Shown here piece after piece: positions 1 through 7,618 of a DNA stretch of 64,000 bases. The notes beneath the pieces were generated by a model that did no database searches, had not been told where the DNA came from, and saw only the letters and a program-made list of their open reading frames with translations. The translations under genes were made by a program, and so were the position numbers. How positions within the stretch are numbered: position 1 is the first letter of the stretch; the number at the start of each line of letters is the position of its first letter. The stretch is from contig JBJOFG010000006.1 in assembly GCA_046048875.1 (NCBI GenBank), forward strand, positions 110,586-174,585, read 5' to 3'. The stretch is from CAIZGX01 sp046048875 (GTDB lineage: Bacteria > Bacteroidota > Bacteroidia > Flavobacteriales_D > Sanyastnellaceae).

Positions 1-1714
1 AACATGGAGCATTGATAGTGTCAGGAAGATCAATTACGATAGGAGGAATGTTTAAGGAGACTTGAATTTGATCAGTGGCAACAAGTCCACAGCCATCTGT
101 CACTTCCACATTCACTGAGCCTGGTCCATTCCAAGATCCGTAGAAAAGTGAATTGCCCCATCCAAATAAGTTAGCTCCGTTCTCATCTGTCCACAAATAG
201 GTATATGCGCCATCACCACCAGTGGTGCTCGCTGTAATATTGACGCTTTCGTTACATCCAATGGTTACATCTCCATTGTTTATTGTTGTCGTCAATTGAG
301 GAAAAACTAAGATATTTATTGGGAAATTCGTATCACCCCCAGGCCAACCGCAAGTATCCGATACTGTTAAGTAATATGTCGTTGAATTTAAGGGTGAAAC
401 GTCAATGGTTGGTGAGGTTTCGCCTGTACTCCAATCGTAGACATAGTTTCCATAACCACCAGTAATGGTAGGTTCAAGCGTTGCGGTAACTCCTTGACAT
501 AAATCCTGGGAATAACCGGTAACAGAAATAGGCTCTGGAACGTCGGCGACGAAGAAATTAAAATTACTTACTAACCCTGAACCGTTGCAGGCAGCGAGAT
601 TAAGTATGTCCATTTGCACTGTTTCAGTCCCTTCCGTCAATCCGTCTGAGAAAGCGTCAATTACGAACGAAACTGAAGCCACGCCCGGAGGGAAAACGAC
701 GGTGTCAGGCATTAGTGTGAAATCGACTCCATTCACAGCAGTGCCGCTCCAAGTGATGATACACATGTCTTGAATGTTTAGGTCGCTAATTTCAGGTCGA
801 GTGAAAGTCAGCGTTGCTTCTCCACAGTCTTCAAACAGTGTTTCTTCATCAGGACCACCAGCGTTCAAGGTTAAATCGACATCAACAACGGCATTACTCG
901 AGAAAGAACCCTCTTCAAGAATAACTGCAGATTCCAATGCTGTATCACTACCGTCTGCAATAGCTAACTTAATATGATAAGTTTCTCCGCACTGAACAAG
1001 CGCCCAAGCTTCCAATGTTACCGTGTATCCGTTCAAATAAATTCCAACGTTCGGTTGGTTATCTACGTAATAAGAGCTGTTCAAGACGTTGTTTACGGAA
1101 CTAATGGTAATTGGAAGTGGAGGTGTAGTATTAGGCAACTGAGCAATGTTTATGGCTCCTCCCGGAAAACCAGCAGGTGCAGCGTAAGGGCCTGTTATTC
1201 CAGGGCCTGAAAGAAGGAACGCGAAAATATCATTATAGGAAGAGTTCACCCAAGTCAAATACTCGTCACTGCCGAAAATATAGTTGAATCTAAGAGTGTC
1301 ACCTGTTGGTACAAAGTCAAACTCTAAAATCGCAACATCGTTAACACTGCTCACTGAAAAGGACTGGCCAATCAACGGAGGAACTGAATTCGCGATAGAC
1401 AATAAAGCGGCATCACCTGAGACCTCACATCCGCCTGGCAAAAAAGCACCGGAATTTTGATCCACGATTGTTCCTACAGCTTCTGTTGAAAGGGCAATAC
1501 CACCGTCAATGGTAAGACCTACGGAGTTTCCACCAGTAATATATCCAATTTGCTCAGGACATCCCGTAAAAGAGATATTTGTTGCGGCCACACCACTACC
1601 TAACAATACATCTTGAACATATTCCTGAATGGTTAAATTGGTAAGCTGGAGTTGAGCCTCAACAGCACTTGCAGAGCACAACAAAGAAAGTATAAATAAA
1701 AGTTTTTTAGTCAT
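1..1714 (-). CDS. Secreted choice-of-anchor L domain protein, C-terminus outside window
   Basis: The reading frame is open from an ATG at 1714 down to the left edge, so about 571 residues are visible and the C-terminus is missing. It starts with a signal peptide (MTKKLLFILSLLCSASAVEA). The next 230 or so residues match the choice-of-anchor L domain of Bacteroidota surface proteins: VLLGSGVAATNISFTG, then a glycine-rich stretch, then FDFVPTGDTLRFNYIFGSDE. After that come Calx-beta-like and Ig/PKD-like segments, for example YDWSTGETSPTIDV. The family is exported and usually carries a C-terminal sorting tail for T9SS; that part cannot be seen here. The role is probably adhesive or structural. 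It is divergently transcribed from the methyltransferase gene at 1800, with overlapping promoter regions. Confidence 0.85.
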   Translation of the reverse strand, partial: MTKKLLFILSLLCSASAVEAQLQLTNLTIQEYVQDVLLGSGVAATNISFTGCPEQIGYITGGNSVGLTIDGGIALSTEAVGTIVDQNSGAFLPGGCEVSGDAALLSIANSVPPLIGQSFSVSSVNDVAILEFDFVPTGDTLRFNYIFGSDEYLTWVNSSYNDIFAFLLSGPGITGPYAAPAGFPGGAINIAQLPNTTPPLPITISSVNNVLNSSYYVDNQPNVGIYLNGYTVTLEAWALVQCGETYHIKLAIADGSDTALESAVILEEGSFSSNAVVDVDLTLNAGGPDEETLFEDCGEATLTFTRPEISDLNIQDMCIITWSGTAVNGVDFTLMPDTVVFPPGVASVSFVIDAFSDGLTEGTETVQMDILNLAACNGSGLVSNFNFFVADVPEPISVTGYSQDLCQGVTATLEPTITGGYGNYVYDWSTGETSPTIDVSPLNSTTYYLTVSDTCGWPGGDTNFPINILVFPQLTTTINNGDVTIGCNESVNITASTTGGDGAYTYLWTDENGANLFGWGNSLFYGSWNGPGSVNVEVTDGCGLVATDQIQVSLNIPPIVIDLPDTINAPC

Positions 1715-1741
1715 GATAAGATTTTGACACCTCTAAGACTA

Positions 1742-1749
1742 CAAAGTTA
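1742..1749 (-). promoter_or_regulatory. Bacteroidota -7 promoter element for the secreted protein gene
   Basis: On the minus strand the sequence reads TAACTTTG, a full match to TAnnTTTG, 27 bases before the ATG at 1714. I see no convincing TTG at the -33 position. It lies back to back with the plus-strand element at 1788. Confidence 0.5.
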
Positions 1750-1787
1750 ATCATTTGGTTGCCGCACATACTCTTTTTTAATGAGGT

Positions 1788-1795
1788 TATATTTG
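1788..1795 (+). promoter_or_regulatory. -7 promoter element directly before a methyltransferase ATG
   Basis: TATATTTG matches the Bacteroidota -7 consensus TAnnTTTG and is followed by only four bases before the ATG at 1800. If it is used, the transcript would start at or very near the start codon and be leaderless. No well-placed -33 TTG is visible. Confidence 0.5.
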
Positions 1796-1799
1796 CTGC

Positions 1800-2492
1800 A
1801 TGGCGAATGATATTCTCGGTTTAGCGATAGAAGCTTTTTTTGTTCATGAAGACAATACCCCAATACGTATTTTCATAAACAAAAATGAAGAGCCTGAAAT
1901 GTTCCCTAGCATTTTCTTTCGAGGATACAAAAAAATGTTGAAATACGAAAAATTGGCCCTGAAAGTATCAAAGGGAAAAATACTCGATTTGGGGTGTGCG
2001 GCAGGATGTCACTCTCTTTACCTGCAAAACAAGGGATTTGAGGTTACAGGGGTTGAAGTTTCAGAAAGAAGCGCGAAAGTTGCCCGTTCAAGAGGTGTCA
2101 AAACAGTTATAAACGACGATTGGCGAAATTTGAAGTTGCGAAATTTTGATACTGTTTTGGTATTAATGAATGGAATGGGCCTTGCAGAATCTCCAGCGGA
2201 ATTGAAGCGTATGTTTCGAAAACTAAAAAGTTTTCTTTCTCCGATTGGAGCAATTTTGATTGACAGCACAGATGTGACTTATGCAAAGGCCGATTGGCCA
2301 ATGTTGGATACTGAATATTTCGGTAAGGTTCAATTTGAGATTAAATACAAAGGGAAAACTCAATGTTTTCCCTGGTTGTTTGTGGACTTTGAAACAGCGA
2401 TTAAAACCGCTAAGTCCGTAAAGTTGAATATCGAGGTACTTGAAAGAGCCCGGAACGGTCACTTTCTGCTGCGTTTAAGCAAAATGAGCTAA
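1800..2492 (+). CDS. Class I SAM-dependent methyltransferase
   Basis: This 230-residue protein has the SAM-binding motif I of Rossmann-fold methyltransferases, ILDLGCAAGCHSLYL, at about residues 61-75. An acidic motif II region follows (VTGVEVSERSAKVARSRG), then the expected VLVLMNGMG strand. The substrate cannot be told from the sequence. It has no signal peptide, so it acts in the cytoplasm. The 3' end overlaps the convergent sigma factor gene by 18 bases, so the two transcripts would collide or form antisense pairs. The start is set by the -7 element four bases upstream. Confidence 0.8.
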   Translation: MANDILGLAIEAFFVHEDNTPIRIFINKNEEPEMFPSIFFRGYKKMLKYEKLALKVSKGKILDLGCAAGCHSLYLQNKGFEVTGVEVSERSAKVARSRGVKTVINDDWRNLKLRNFDTVLVLMNGMGLAESPAELKRMFRKLKSFLSPIGAILIDSTDVTYAKADWPMLDTEYFGKVQFEIKYKGKTQCFPWLFVDFETAIKTAKSVKLNIEVLERARNGHFLLRLSKMS

Positions 2493-2975
2493 CTCTTCAC
2501 TTAGTTTTTTTCTTGCGTGGAAAATTCTTGATTTGACTGTTCCCATTGGAATTCCCATAGAATCTGCGATTTCGTCGTAGTGGTAACCGTCGATGAACAG
2601 TTGAAACGGTGTTCTGAATTCATAAGGCAATTGGGTAATAGCCTTATTGATATCCTTTTCATTGATTCTTGATGAAACGGTGTCCTCTGAAATCTTTCCG
2701 TAATTCAGATAAAACTGATTATCAGTGCTATCGTTGATGGTCTTCTGCAATTTCTTACGCTTGTAATTGTTGATGAAGATGTTTCTCATGATGGTGAATA
2801 ACCATCCCTTGAAATTCGTCCCGTCCTGAAAATTGTCTTTGTAACGAATTGCTTTAAGTAAAGTGTCTTGAAGAAGATCTTCCGCATCTTCAACATTTTT
2901 TGTGAAATTATAGGCAAAGCTCTTTAACGATCCAGAATGGTTACCGATGAGGTAGTTGAATTCGTGTGTGCTCAT
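2475..2975 (-). CDS. ECF-type RNA polymerase sigma factor, possible LitS-like partner of the adjacent regulator
   Basis: The protein of 166 residues (from the ATG at 2975) has sigma region 2 (FAYNFTKNVEDAEDLLQDT and FKGWLFTIMRNIFINNYKR) and region 4 (ITQLPYEFRTPFQLFIDGYH, then a helix-turn-helix DEIADSMGIPMGTVKSRIF). These two regions define extracytoplasmic-function sigma factors. An upstream ATG at 3029 would add 18 residues, but it lies in the A/T-rich operator region, so I prefer 2975. The gene lies just downstream of a CarH/LitR-like regulator on the same strand. In other bacteria such pairs control carotenoid genes in response to light. Two palindromic sites lie directly upstream. I see no adjacent anti-sigma gene. 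Confidence 0.88.
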   Translation of the reverse strand: MSTHEFNYLIGNHSGSLKSFAYNFTKNVEDAEDLLQDTLLKAIRYKDNFQDGTNFKGWLFTIMRNIFINNYKRKKLQKTINDSTDNQFYLNYGKISEDTVSSRINEKDINKAITQLPYEFRTPFQLFIDGYHYDEIADSMGIPMGTVKSRIFHARKKLSEELAHFA

Positions 2976-2986
2976 TTTTTTTGTTT

Positions 2987-3069
2987 TGTTTAATATTATG
3001 AGGCAAATATTAAACAAGTTTCCCTTCATTCCAAATAAATGTTTAATTATTTTATGAAAATATTAAACA
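2987..3069. promoter_or_regulatory. Twin palindromic operator-like sites upstream of the ECF sigma gene
   Basis: The octamer TGTTTAAT occurs at 2987-2994 and 3040-3047. Its exact reverse complement ATTAAACA occurs at 3009-3016 and 3062-3069. This gives two sites of the same design, TGTTTAAT-N14-ATTAAACA, each 30 bases long and 53 bases apart, which is close to five helical turns. The first overlaps the predicted promoter of the sigma gene. The arrangement suits a dimeric or tetrameric regulator, and the adjacent MerR/B12 protein is the obvious candidate. That assignment is inference. Confidence 0.7.
3004..3034 (-). promoter_or_regulatory. Predicted promoter of the ECF sigma gene
   Basis: On the minus strand there is a TTG (3032-3034), 20 bases, then AATATTTG (3004-3011), one base off the TAnnTTTG consensus. 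It overlaps the inner half-site of the first palindrome, so a bound regulator would block it. Transcription would start about 20 bases before the ATG at 2975. Confidence 0.45.
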
Positions 3070-3090
3070 AAAACATCAAGTGAATCAAAA

Positions 3091-3981
3091 TCAGTTCTTT
3101 AGTCCTTCGAGTAATTCGTCGATATTGTCGTAAAGGGTAATGTAGAGCGTATCTGGAGACTTAATTCCCTTAAGATTATATCCAGTAAAGTGGAAATGAC
3201 AATCCGTATCCATGAACATTCTAGTTAGGCGTTTTAGGTAGTCAGGCACCATTACTGTTGAAGGATGCGTGGTGAAAATTGAAACAAAATCAACATCACC
3301 CAATCGCTGAGCCACTTGTTTAAGATCATCTGCCGGAACAGACTGTCCCAAAAGAATGCTTCTTAATCCACGAAGTTTCAAAATATAATGGAGCATTAGC
3401 AGTGAAAGCTCATGAATCTCAAGATCCGGTAGGAAAAGAACAACAGGACGCTTGTTCTGTTCCAAAGGAGCCTTAACAGATTCAACATGGAAAAGTAGTT
3501 TTTGACGTATAAGTGCACTAATGAAGTGTTCTTGTGCGGGACAAATCGCGTCTGATTGCCAAAGTAATCCTATCTGATGAAGGAAAGGCATGATCACAAT
3601 ACGGAAAGTTTTTTCAAGGCCGTGCTCCTGAACATGCGGGTCTATAACATTTGAAAACAATTCCTCATCGTAATTCAACATGGAAATCTTCAGCATGTGA
3701 AGAAAGTGCTCTTCTGTGTTGTTCCCATGAGCATGCTTGTTTATTATCTCGCGAATTTGATCGTCGGAAAGTTTGGCAATATTGGAAATTTTATATCCCA
3801 AATTGTTCAACAAACTTATATTCAACAGGGCTTTCAGGTCCTTGTCGTTGTATTTTCTAATATTAGTGTCAGTCCTATCAGGAGAGAGAATTCCATAGCG
3901 TTGCTCCCACACCCGAATGGTGTGTGCTTTGATTCCCGAAAAATTCTCCAGGTCCTTGATGGTGAACTCTTGAGGGCGCAT
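3091..3981 (-). CDS. MerR-family regulator with B12-binding domain (CarH/LitR-like photoreceptor)
   Basis: This 296-residue regulator has an N-terminal MerR winged helix-turn-helix (residues 5-75, with HTIRVWEQRYGILSPDR). A helical cap and a cobalamin-binding Rossmann domain follow. The CarH/LitR signature W-x9-EH is intact: W141, E151, H152. A histidine for the lower cobalt ligand is present at 190 in LEIHELS, although the glycine of the usual ExHxxG is a serine. In CarH the residue after the tryptophan is the histidine that binds cobalt after light exposure; here it is Gln142. Proteins of this family bind adenosylcobalamin, repress DNA in the dark and release it in light. The downstream gene on the same strand is an ECF sigma factor. 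The target and light response are inferred. Confidence 0.85.
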   Translation of the reverse strand: MRPQEFTIKDLENFSGIKAHTIRVWEQRYGILSPDRTDTNIRKYNDKDLKALLNISLLNNLGYKISNIAKLSDDQIREIINKHAHGNNTEEHFLHMLKISMLNYDEELFSNVIDPHVQEHGLEKTFRIVIMPFLHQIGLLWQSDAICPAQEHFISALIRQKLLFHVESVKAPLEQNKRPVVLFLPDLEIHELSLLMLHYILKLRGLRSILLGQSVPADDLKQVAQRLGDVDFVSIFTTHPSTVMVPDYLKRLTRMFMDTDCHFHFTGYNLKGIKSPDTLYITLYDNIDELLEGLKN

Positions 3982-4033
3982 AGTAGTTGTTTTAGGAATT
4001 CATAACATAGACATAACCAAAAGGTTCATTTTC

Positions 4034-4049
4034 GCGTAAATTTTTACGC
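4034..4049. promoter_or_regulatory. Perfect inverted repeat between the regulator and glycan operon
   Basis: GCGTAAA-TT-TTTACGC is a perfect 7+7 palindrome in the 161-base gap between the divergent MerR-type regulator gene and the Gfo/Idh gene. It could be an operator for either gene. A T-run nine or so bases further on means a weak terminator for antisense transcription cannot be ruled out. It does not share sequence with the twin sites upstream of the sigma gene. Confidence 0.4.
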
Positions 4050-4095
4050 CCTTAGGTTTTTTTTATGCCAAGCCTGGCTTTCCTCTTTCATTTAA

Positions 4096-4126
4096 TTGGT
4101 AGTCCTTTCAATTTTCAATAACTTCG
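4096..4126 (+). promoter_or_regulatory. Predicted promoter of the glycan operon
   Basis: TTG at 4096-4098, then 20 bases, then TAACTTCG at 4119-4126, one base off TAnnTTTG, with the ATG at 4143. This is the only convincing promoter seen before the eleven overlapping genes that follow. Confidence 0.5.
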
Positions 4127-4142
4127 AACCCAAACCTTAATC

Positions 4143-5153
4143 ATGATACGAATTGCGCAAATAGGCTACGGGTATTGGGGGCCAAACCTTCTTCGTAACT
4201 TCATGTCGCTCGGGAATGCAACTGTCGAATTGCTTATCGATTCTCAGCATGAGAGACTTGCTCAAGCCGTTGCTTTGTTTCCTTCGTTGAAAACATCGAC
4301 ATCAGCCGACGAGGCCTTCACCAATACCGAGGTGGATGCTGTTGTTATTGCAACCCCAGTCTTCACTCACTATGAATTGGCGAAACGCGCTCTGCTCGCA
4401 GGTAAGCATGTGCTATTGGAAAAGCCAATGACTGCCTCGGTGGCTCAGGCCAAGGAATTGATAGACCTAGCCATGCAAAAGGGAAAGTTGCTCATGGTTG
4501 ATCATACGTTTCTTTACACCGGTGCAGTTGAGAAAATGAAGGCGTTGAAAGAAGAAGGTGCCCTGGGTGACTTAAAATATTTCGATTCCACGCGAATCAA
4601 CCTAGGGCTCATTCAACAAGACGTAAACGTGCTGTGGGATCTTGCACCTCATGATATTTCGGTCCTCGATTATTTATCCGATGAACTCCCAGTCAGCGTC
4701 AATGCAACAGGCGTCAGCCATATTCACAACGGAATCGAAAACGTAGCCTACCTCACGGTGAATTATCAAAACAATTTTGTTGCGCATTTCAGTTGCTCAT
4801 GGTCTTCGCCCGTGAAGATTAGAATGATGTTGTTGGGTGGAAGTGAAAAGATGGTCGTCTTCAATGACATGGAGCCTACTGAAAAAATTAAAGTATACGA
4901 TACAGCGCACAGCGTAAGTACCCTCGAGGAAAAACAGAAGGTGATGATTGATTATCGTGTTGGTGATGTATATGTTCCGAAACTCGCACTAGCTGAACCT
5001 CTGAAGAAATTGGCTGAGGATTTTATTCGTTCAATTGAGAACAATACAGAGCCACGTGCCTCGGCAATCGGTGGGTTGAACACCATTCGAATTCTTGAAG
5101 CCGCGCAGCAAAGCATCAAACAAAACGGAAAGGAAATCAAAATTGAAATGTAA
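4143..5153 (+). CDS. Gfo/Idh/MocA family sugar oxidoreductase
   Basis: This 336-residue enzyme opens with a Rossmann NAD(P)-binding motif QIGYGYWGPNLLRNF (GxGxxG at residues 8-13) and has the family motif LLEKPM (E93, K94, P95). The catalytic-site sequence WDLAPHDIS gives H170 and D171. The GYWGPN form is typical of members in O-antigen and nucleotide-sugar pathways, such as WlbA/WbpB-like enzymes that oxidise a UDP-sugar at C3. The family then supplies a keto group for an aminotransferase, and a DegT-type aminotransferase lies later in this operon. It is the first gene of the operon. The exact substrate is not visible. Confidence 0.88.
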   Translation: MIRIAQIGYGYWGPNLLRNFMSLGNATVELLIDSQHERLAQAVALFPSLKTSTSADEAFTNTEVDAVVIATPVFTHYELAKRALLAGKHVLLEKPMTASVAQAKELIDLAMQKGKLLMVDHTFLYTGAVEKMKALKEEGALGDLKYFDSTRINLGLIQQDVNVLWDLAPHDISVLDYLSDELPVSVNATGVSHIHNGIENVAYLTVNYQNNFVAHFSCSWSSPVKIRMMLLGGSEKMVVFNDMEPTEKIKVYDTAHSVSTLEEKQKVMIDYRVGDVYVPKLALAEPLKKLAEDFIRSIENNTEPRASAIGGLNTIRILEAAQQSIKQNGKEIKIEM

Positions 5154-5154
5154 G

Positions 5155-6180
5155 TTGAAAGAAAAACTTCAACATATCATTCAAGACTTAAAGATTCAGT
5201 TAGAAGGCGAATGCGTTCTGACAGAAGCGGCTTCGGGTGCCTACGCCTGCACACCGGTTTTGGCAGCGCTTGCAGGAGCCGAGGTGCATGCATTCGCTCG
5301 TGATTCGAAGTACGGCGCTGCCAACGATTGCATAGATCAAGTAAAAGCCCTTGCACAGAAATGCGGTGTTTCAAATCGCATGCATTTCCACACAGAAAAA
5401 AATGAAATACCTTGGGAAAGGGCCACTGTTATCACAAACAGCGGCGCCCTTCGTCCGTTAGATAGCGCGTTTCTTCAGCGCGTTTCTTCTTCATGTCGAA
5501 TTCCACTCATGTTCGAAGCATGGGAGTTTCGCTCCCAAGATCTCGATTTAGATTTTTGTAAATCGAAGGGAATCGCGGTCGCGGGAACGAATGAAAGACA
5601 TACGCAAGTTGATGTGTTCGGATACTTGGGAGACATGGTAATTCGACAAATTCAAGACGCGAAACAAACACCTTATCGAAATAAATTCATCGTTGTTTCG
5701 AACAACGATTTCACGCCCTACCTCTGCACGCCTTTGGTGAAAATGTCTGAAGGAGTAGGCGTGTATTGTCCGTTGGAATACAAAAGTGAAATTGAAAATT
5801 TAGGAGCAACCTATCTCGGCGATTGGAACGCTAATGAAATTCCGAATGAGTGGAAATCGGCTTCAGCCGTGATTTACACAGGTTCTCCATTTTCTGAAAA
5901 TCTTTGGGGGAAATTCCCTTTGTTGAATTTAGATATATTGAAATCCCTGAACTCTCCGCTCATCCTCAGATTCACGGGAGATTTAAGCGAAGCCGATTTC
6001 ATTCAACATGAAATAGAATTTTATCCGGCTCACGTTCCCTCAGGACACATGGGCATTCTTCCTTCAGCCATCGGTTGGGATCCAATTATTCGCCTGCAAG
6101 CCGGAAGCTTGAAGGTGGCAGAACTCATGAAGCAGAAGGAAGTCAACTACAACAATGAACCTCTCGCACAATACCTCTAA
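5155..6180 (+). CDS. Unrecognised Rossmann-like protein of glycan operon
   Basis: I do not recognise this protein. It is about 341 residues from a TTG codon at 5155, placed directly after the stop codon of the previous gene; the only in-frame ATG upstream (5095) would overlap that gene by 59 bases. There is no signal peptide or membrane segment. The N-terminal half looks like a Rossmann fold (AGAEVHAFARDSKYGAAND) with LMFEAWEFRSQDLD. The middle, GIAVAGTNERHTQVDVFGYL, faintly recalls the hinge of D-2-hydroxyacid dehydrogenases. The C-terminal half (FIVVSNNDFTPYLCTPLVK, then HVPSGHMGILPSAIGWDP) could be a second Rossmann unit. It may be a ligand-binding or NAD-dependent enzyme for the operon's sugar. 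Function is unknown. Confidence 0.7.
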   Translation: MKEKLQHIIQDLKIQLEGECVLTEAASGAYACTPVLAALAGAEVHAFARDSKYGAANDCIDQVKALAQKCGVSNRMHFHTEKNEIPWERATVITNSGALRPLDSAFLQRVSSSCRIPLMFEAWEFRSQDLDLDFCKSKGIAVAGTNERHTQVDVFGYLGDMVIRQIQDAKQTPYRNKFIVVSNNDFTPYLCTPLVKMSEGVGVYCPLEYKSEIENLGATYLGDWNANEIPNEWKSASAVIYTGSPFSENLWGKFPLLNLDILKSLNSPLILRFTGDLSEADFIQHEIEFYPAHVPSGHMGILPSAIGWDPIIRLQAGSLKVAELMKQKEVNYNNEPLAQYL

Positions 6181-6183
6181 TCG

Positions 6184-6948
6184 ATGAACGAAGAAAATAA
6201 AATCGAGAAGTTGTCTGATTTGGATTTCAATAAATTCAAATCGTTGGCGAACGATGAAACCCTTTCGCGTTACGAGAAAATTGGTTTCTTCAATCACTTT
6301 CGTGAAGGGAAGGAAGCGCTTATTTGGGAAGATATTCAATCGAAAGTCGCGTCCTTAGAAAAAGACGGTGCACGCATTCTCGACATTGGTCCGGGCTGCA
6401 GCGATTTGCCTTTTATGCTATTGAAAAATGCTGAAGCGAAAAAGCAAAGCGTTGTGCTCATCGATTCTGAAGAGATGCTCAATCAATTGCCGAACTTCGA
6501 GTTTTGCGAAAAGTTTTCGGCGATGTTTCCCAACGAAACAAAACAGTGGTCAAGAGAAAACAAGAACGCATTCGACGCCATCATTTGTTACAGCGTTTTA
6601 CATTACATCGCCGCAGAGTCAAGCGTTGAATTGTTTGTGGAAGCAGTGTGCGATTTGCTGGCCCCAGCCGGATTTGCCCTAATCGGCGACATTCCAAATG
6701 TGTCGAAAAGAAATCGTTTCTTCAGTTCCGAAGAAGGGATTCGTTTCCATCAAAACAATCACGGACCGAATTCATTTCCAGAAATCAATTGGAATGAAAA
6801 GAAACCGGGCGAGTTCAACGATGATGATGTTTTCGCGTTAATGAAAATGGCAAGAACGTATGGTGTGGAAGCCTTCGTGTTTCCGCAGAATAGCGCCTTG
6901 CCTATGGCGAATAGAAGAGAGGATATCTTATTTGTAAAACACAAATAA
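6184..6948 (+). CDS. SAM-dependent methyltransferase of glycan operon
   Basis: A 254-residue class I methyltransferase. Motif I is ARILDIGPGCSDLPFMLL at about residues 60-77, followed by an acidic residue after the second strand (VVLIDSEEMLNQLP) and AIICYSVLHYI as motif IV. The LLAPAGFALIGDIP segment is the usual strand 5-6 region. The gene begins three bases after the previous stop. In this context it probably methylates a sugar or a sugar nucleotide, but substrate assignment is inference. Confidence 0.8.
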   Translation: MNEENKIEKLSDLDFNKFKSLANDETLSRYEKIGFFNHFREGKEALIWEDIQSKVASLEKDGARILDIGPGCSDLPFMLLKNAEAKKQSVVLIDSEEMLNQLPNFEFCEKFSAMFPNETKQWSRENKNAFDAIICYSVLHYIAAESSVELFVEAVCDLLAPAGFALIGDIPNVSKRNRFFSSEEGIRFHQNNHGPNSFPEINWNEKKPGEFNDDDVFALMKMARTYGVEAFVFPQNSALPMANRREDILFVKHK

Positions 6949-6949
6949 C

Positions 6950-7618
6950 ATGAGAAACAAATTAGTCATTTTTGGAAATACAGAGTTTGCAGAAATTGCA
7001 TACGAATACTTCACCCACGACAGTGAGTACTATGTCGTAGCCTTTTGCGTGCATCGCGACTACATAAACAAATCGGAAATTTTTGGACTGCCTTTGGTCG
7101 CGTTTGAAGACATTGCGGAATTGTATGCGCCGTCAGAACACGCGTTCTTCGGGGCTTGTGTATACACCAAACTGAACCGACTTCGCACGCAAGTTTATTT
7201 GGAAGCAAAAGCACTCGGATATGAAATTGCATCTTACGTGAGCTCTTATGCTTTCGTTTGGAGAAACGTAAAATTGGGTGAACACGTTTTTATTTTTGAA
7301 GACAATACCCTTCAACCATTTACTGAAATTGGAAACAACGTTGTGTTGTGGAGCGGCAATCACATAGGTCATCATTCGAAAGTTGACGACAATTGCTTCA
7401 TCTCTTCGCATGTGGTTATTAGCGGAGGAGTAAGCATCGGGAAAAATTGTTTCCTTGGTGTAAATAGCACCGTAAACAATGCCGTGAGCATTGGCGACGA
7501 TTGCCTTCTTTCTTCCGGAGCTTTGGTCGTGAAAAACATACCGGAAGATTCCATTGTAAAAGGAAAAGACATCTCTCCAATTTCTTGTCGCGCTTACCAT
7601 AAACTCACTCCGCGATGA
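6950..7618 (+). CDS. NeuD/PglD-like sugar acyltransferase
   Basis: This 222-residue protein has an N-terminal PglD-type Rossmann unit (KLVIFGNTEFAEIAYEYF), followed by a left-handed beta-helix of hexapeptide repeats (IGNNVVLWSGNHIGHHSKVD, then VSIGKNCFLGVNSTVNNAVS). Histidines in the GHHSK region are candidates for the catalytic base. In this family the Rossmann unit binds the nucleotide-linked amino-sugar and the helix binds acetyl-CoA, giving N- or O-acetylation. Here it would act on the amino-sugar made by the DegT enzyme of the same operon. Its ATG lies one base after the previous stop, and its own stop overlaps the next start by four bases. Confidence 0.85.
   Translation: MRNKLVIFGNTEFAEIAYEYFTHDSEYYVVAFCVHRDYINKSEIFGLPLVAFEDIAELYAPSEHAFFGACVYTKLNRLRTQVYLEAKALGYEIASYVSSYAFVWRNVKLGEHVFIFEDNTLQPFTEIGNNVVLWSGNHIGHHSKVDDNCFISSHVVISGGVSIGKNCFLGVNSTVNNAVSIGDDCLLSSGALVVKNIPEDSIVKGKDISPISCRAYHKLTPR

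Noticed and set aside
585..1210. Three small plus-strand frames (62, 67 and 78 codons) in the first 1.2 kb
   Set aside because: They lie antisense to the choice-of-anchor L protein, whose frame is open and domain-like throughout; the small frames have no promoter or recognisable sequence.
3697..4005. 102-codon plus-strand frame across the MerR-type gene
   Set aside because: It is antisense to a clear MerR/B12 protein and reads as low-complexity hydrophobic sequence without a family match.
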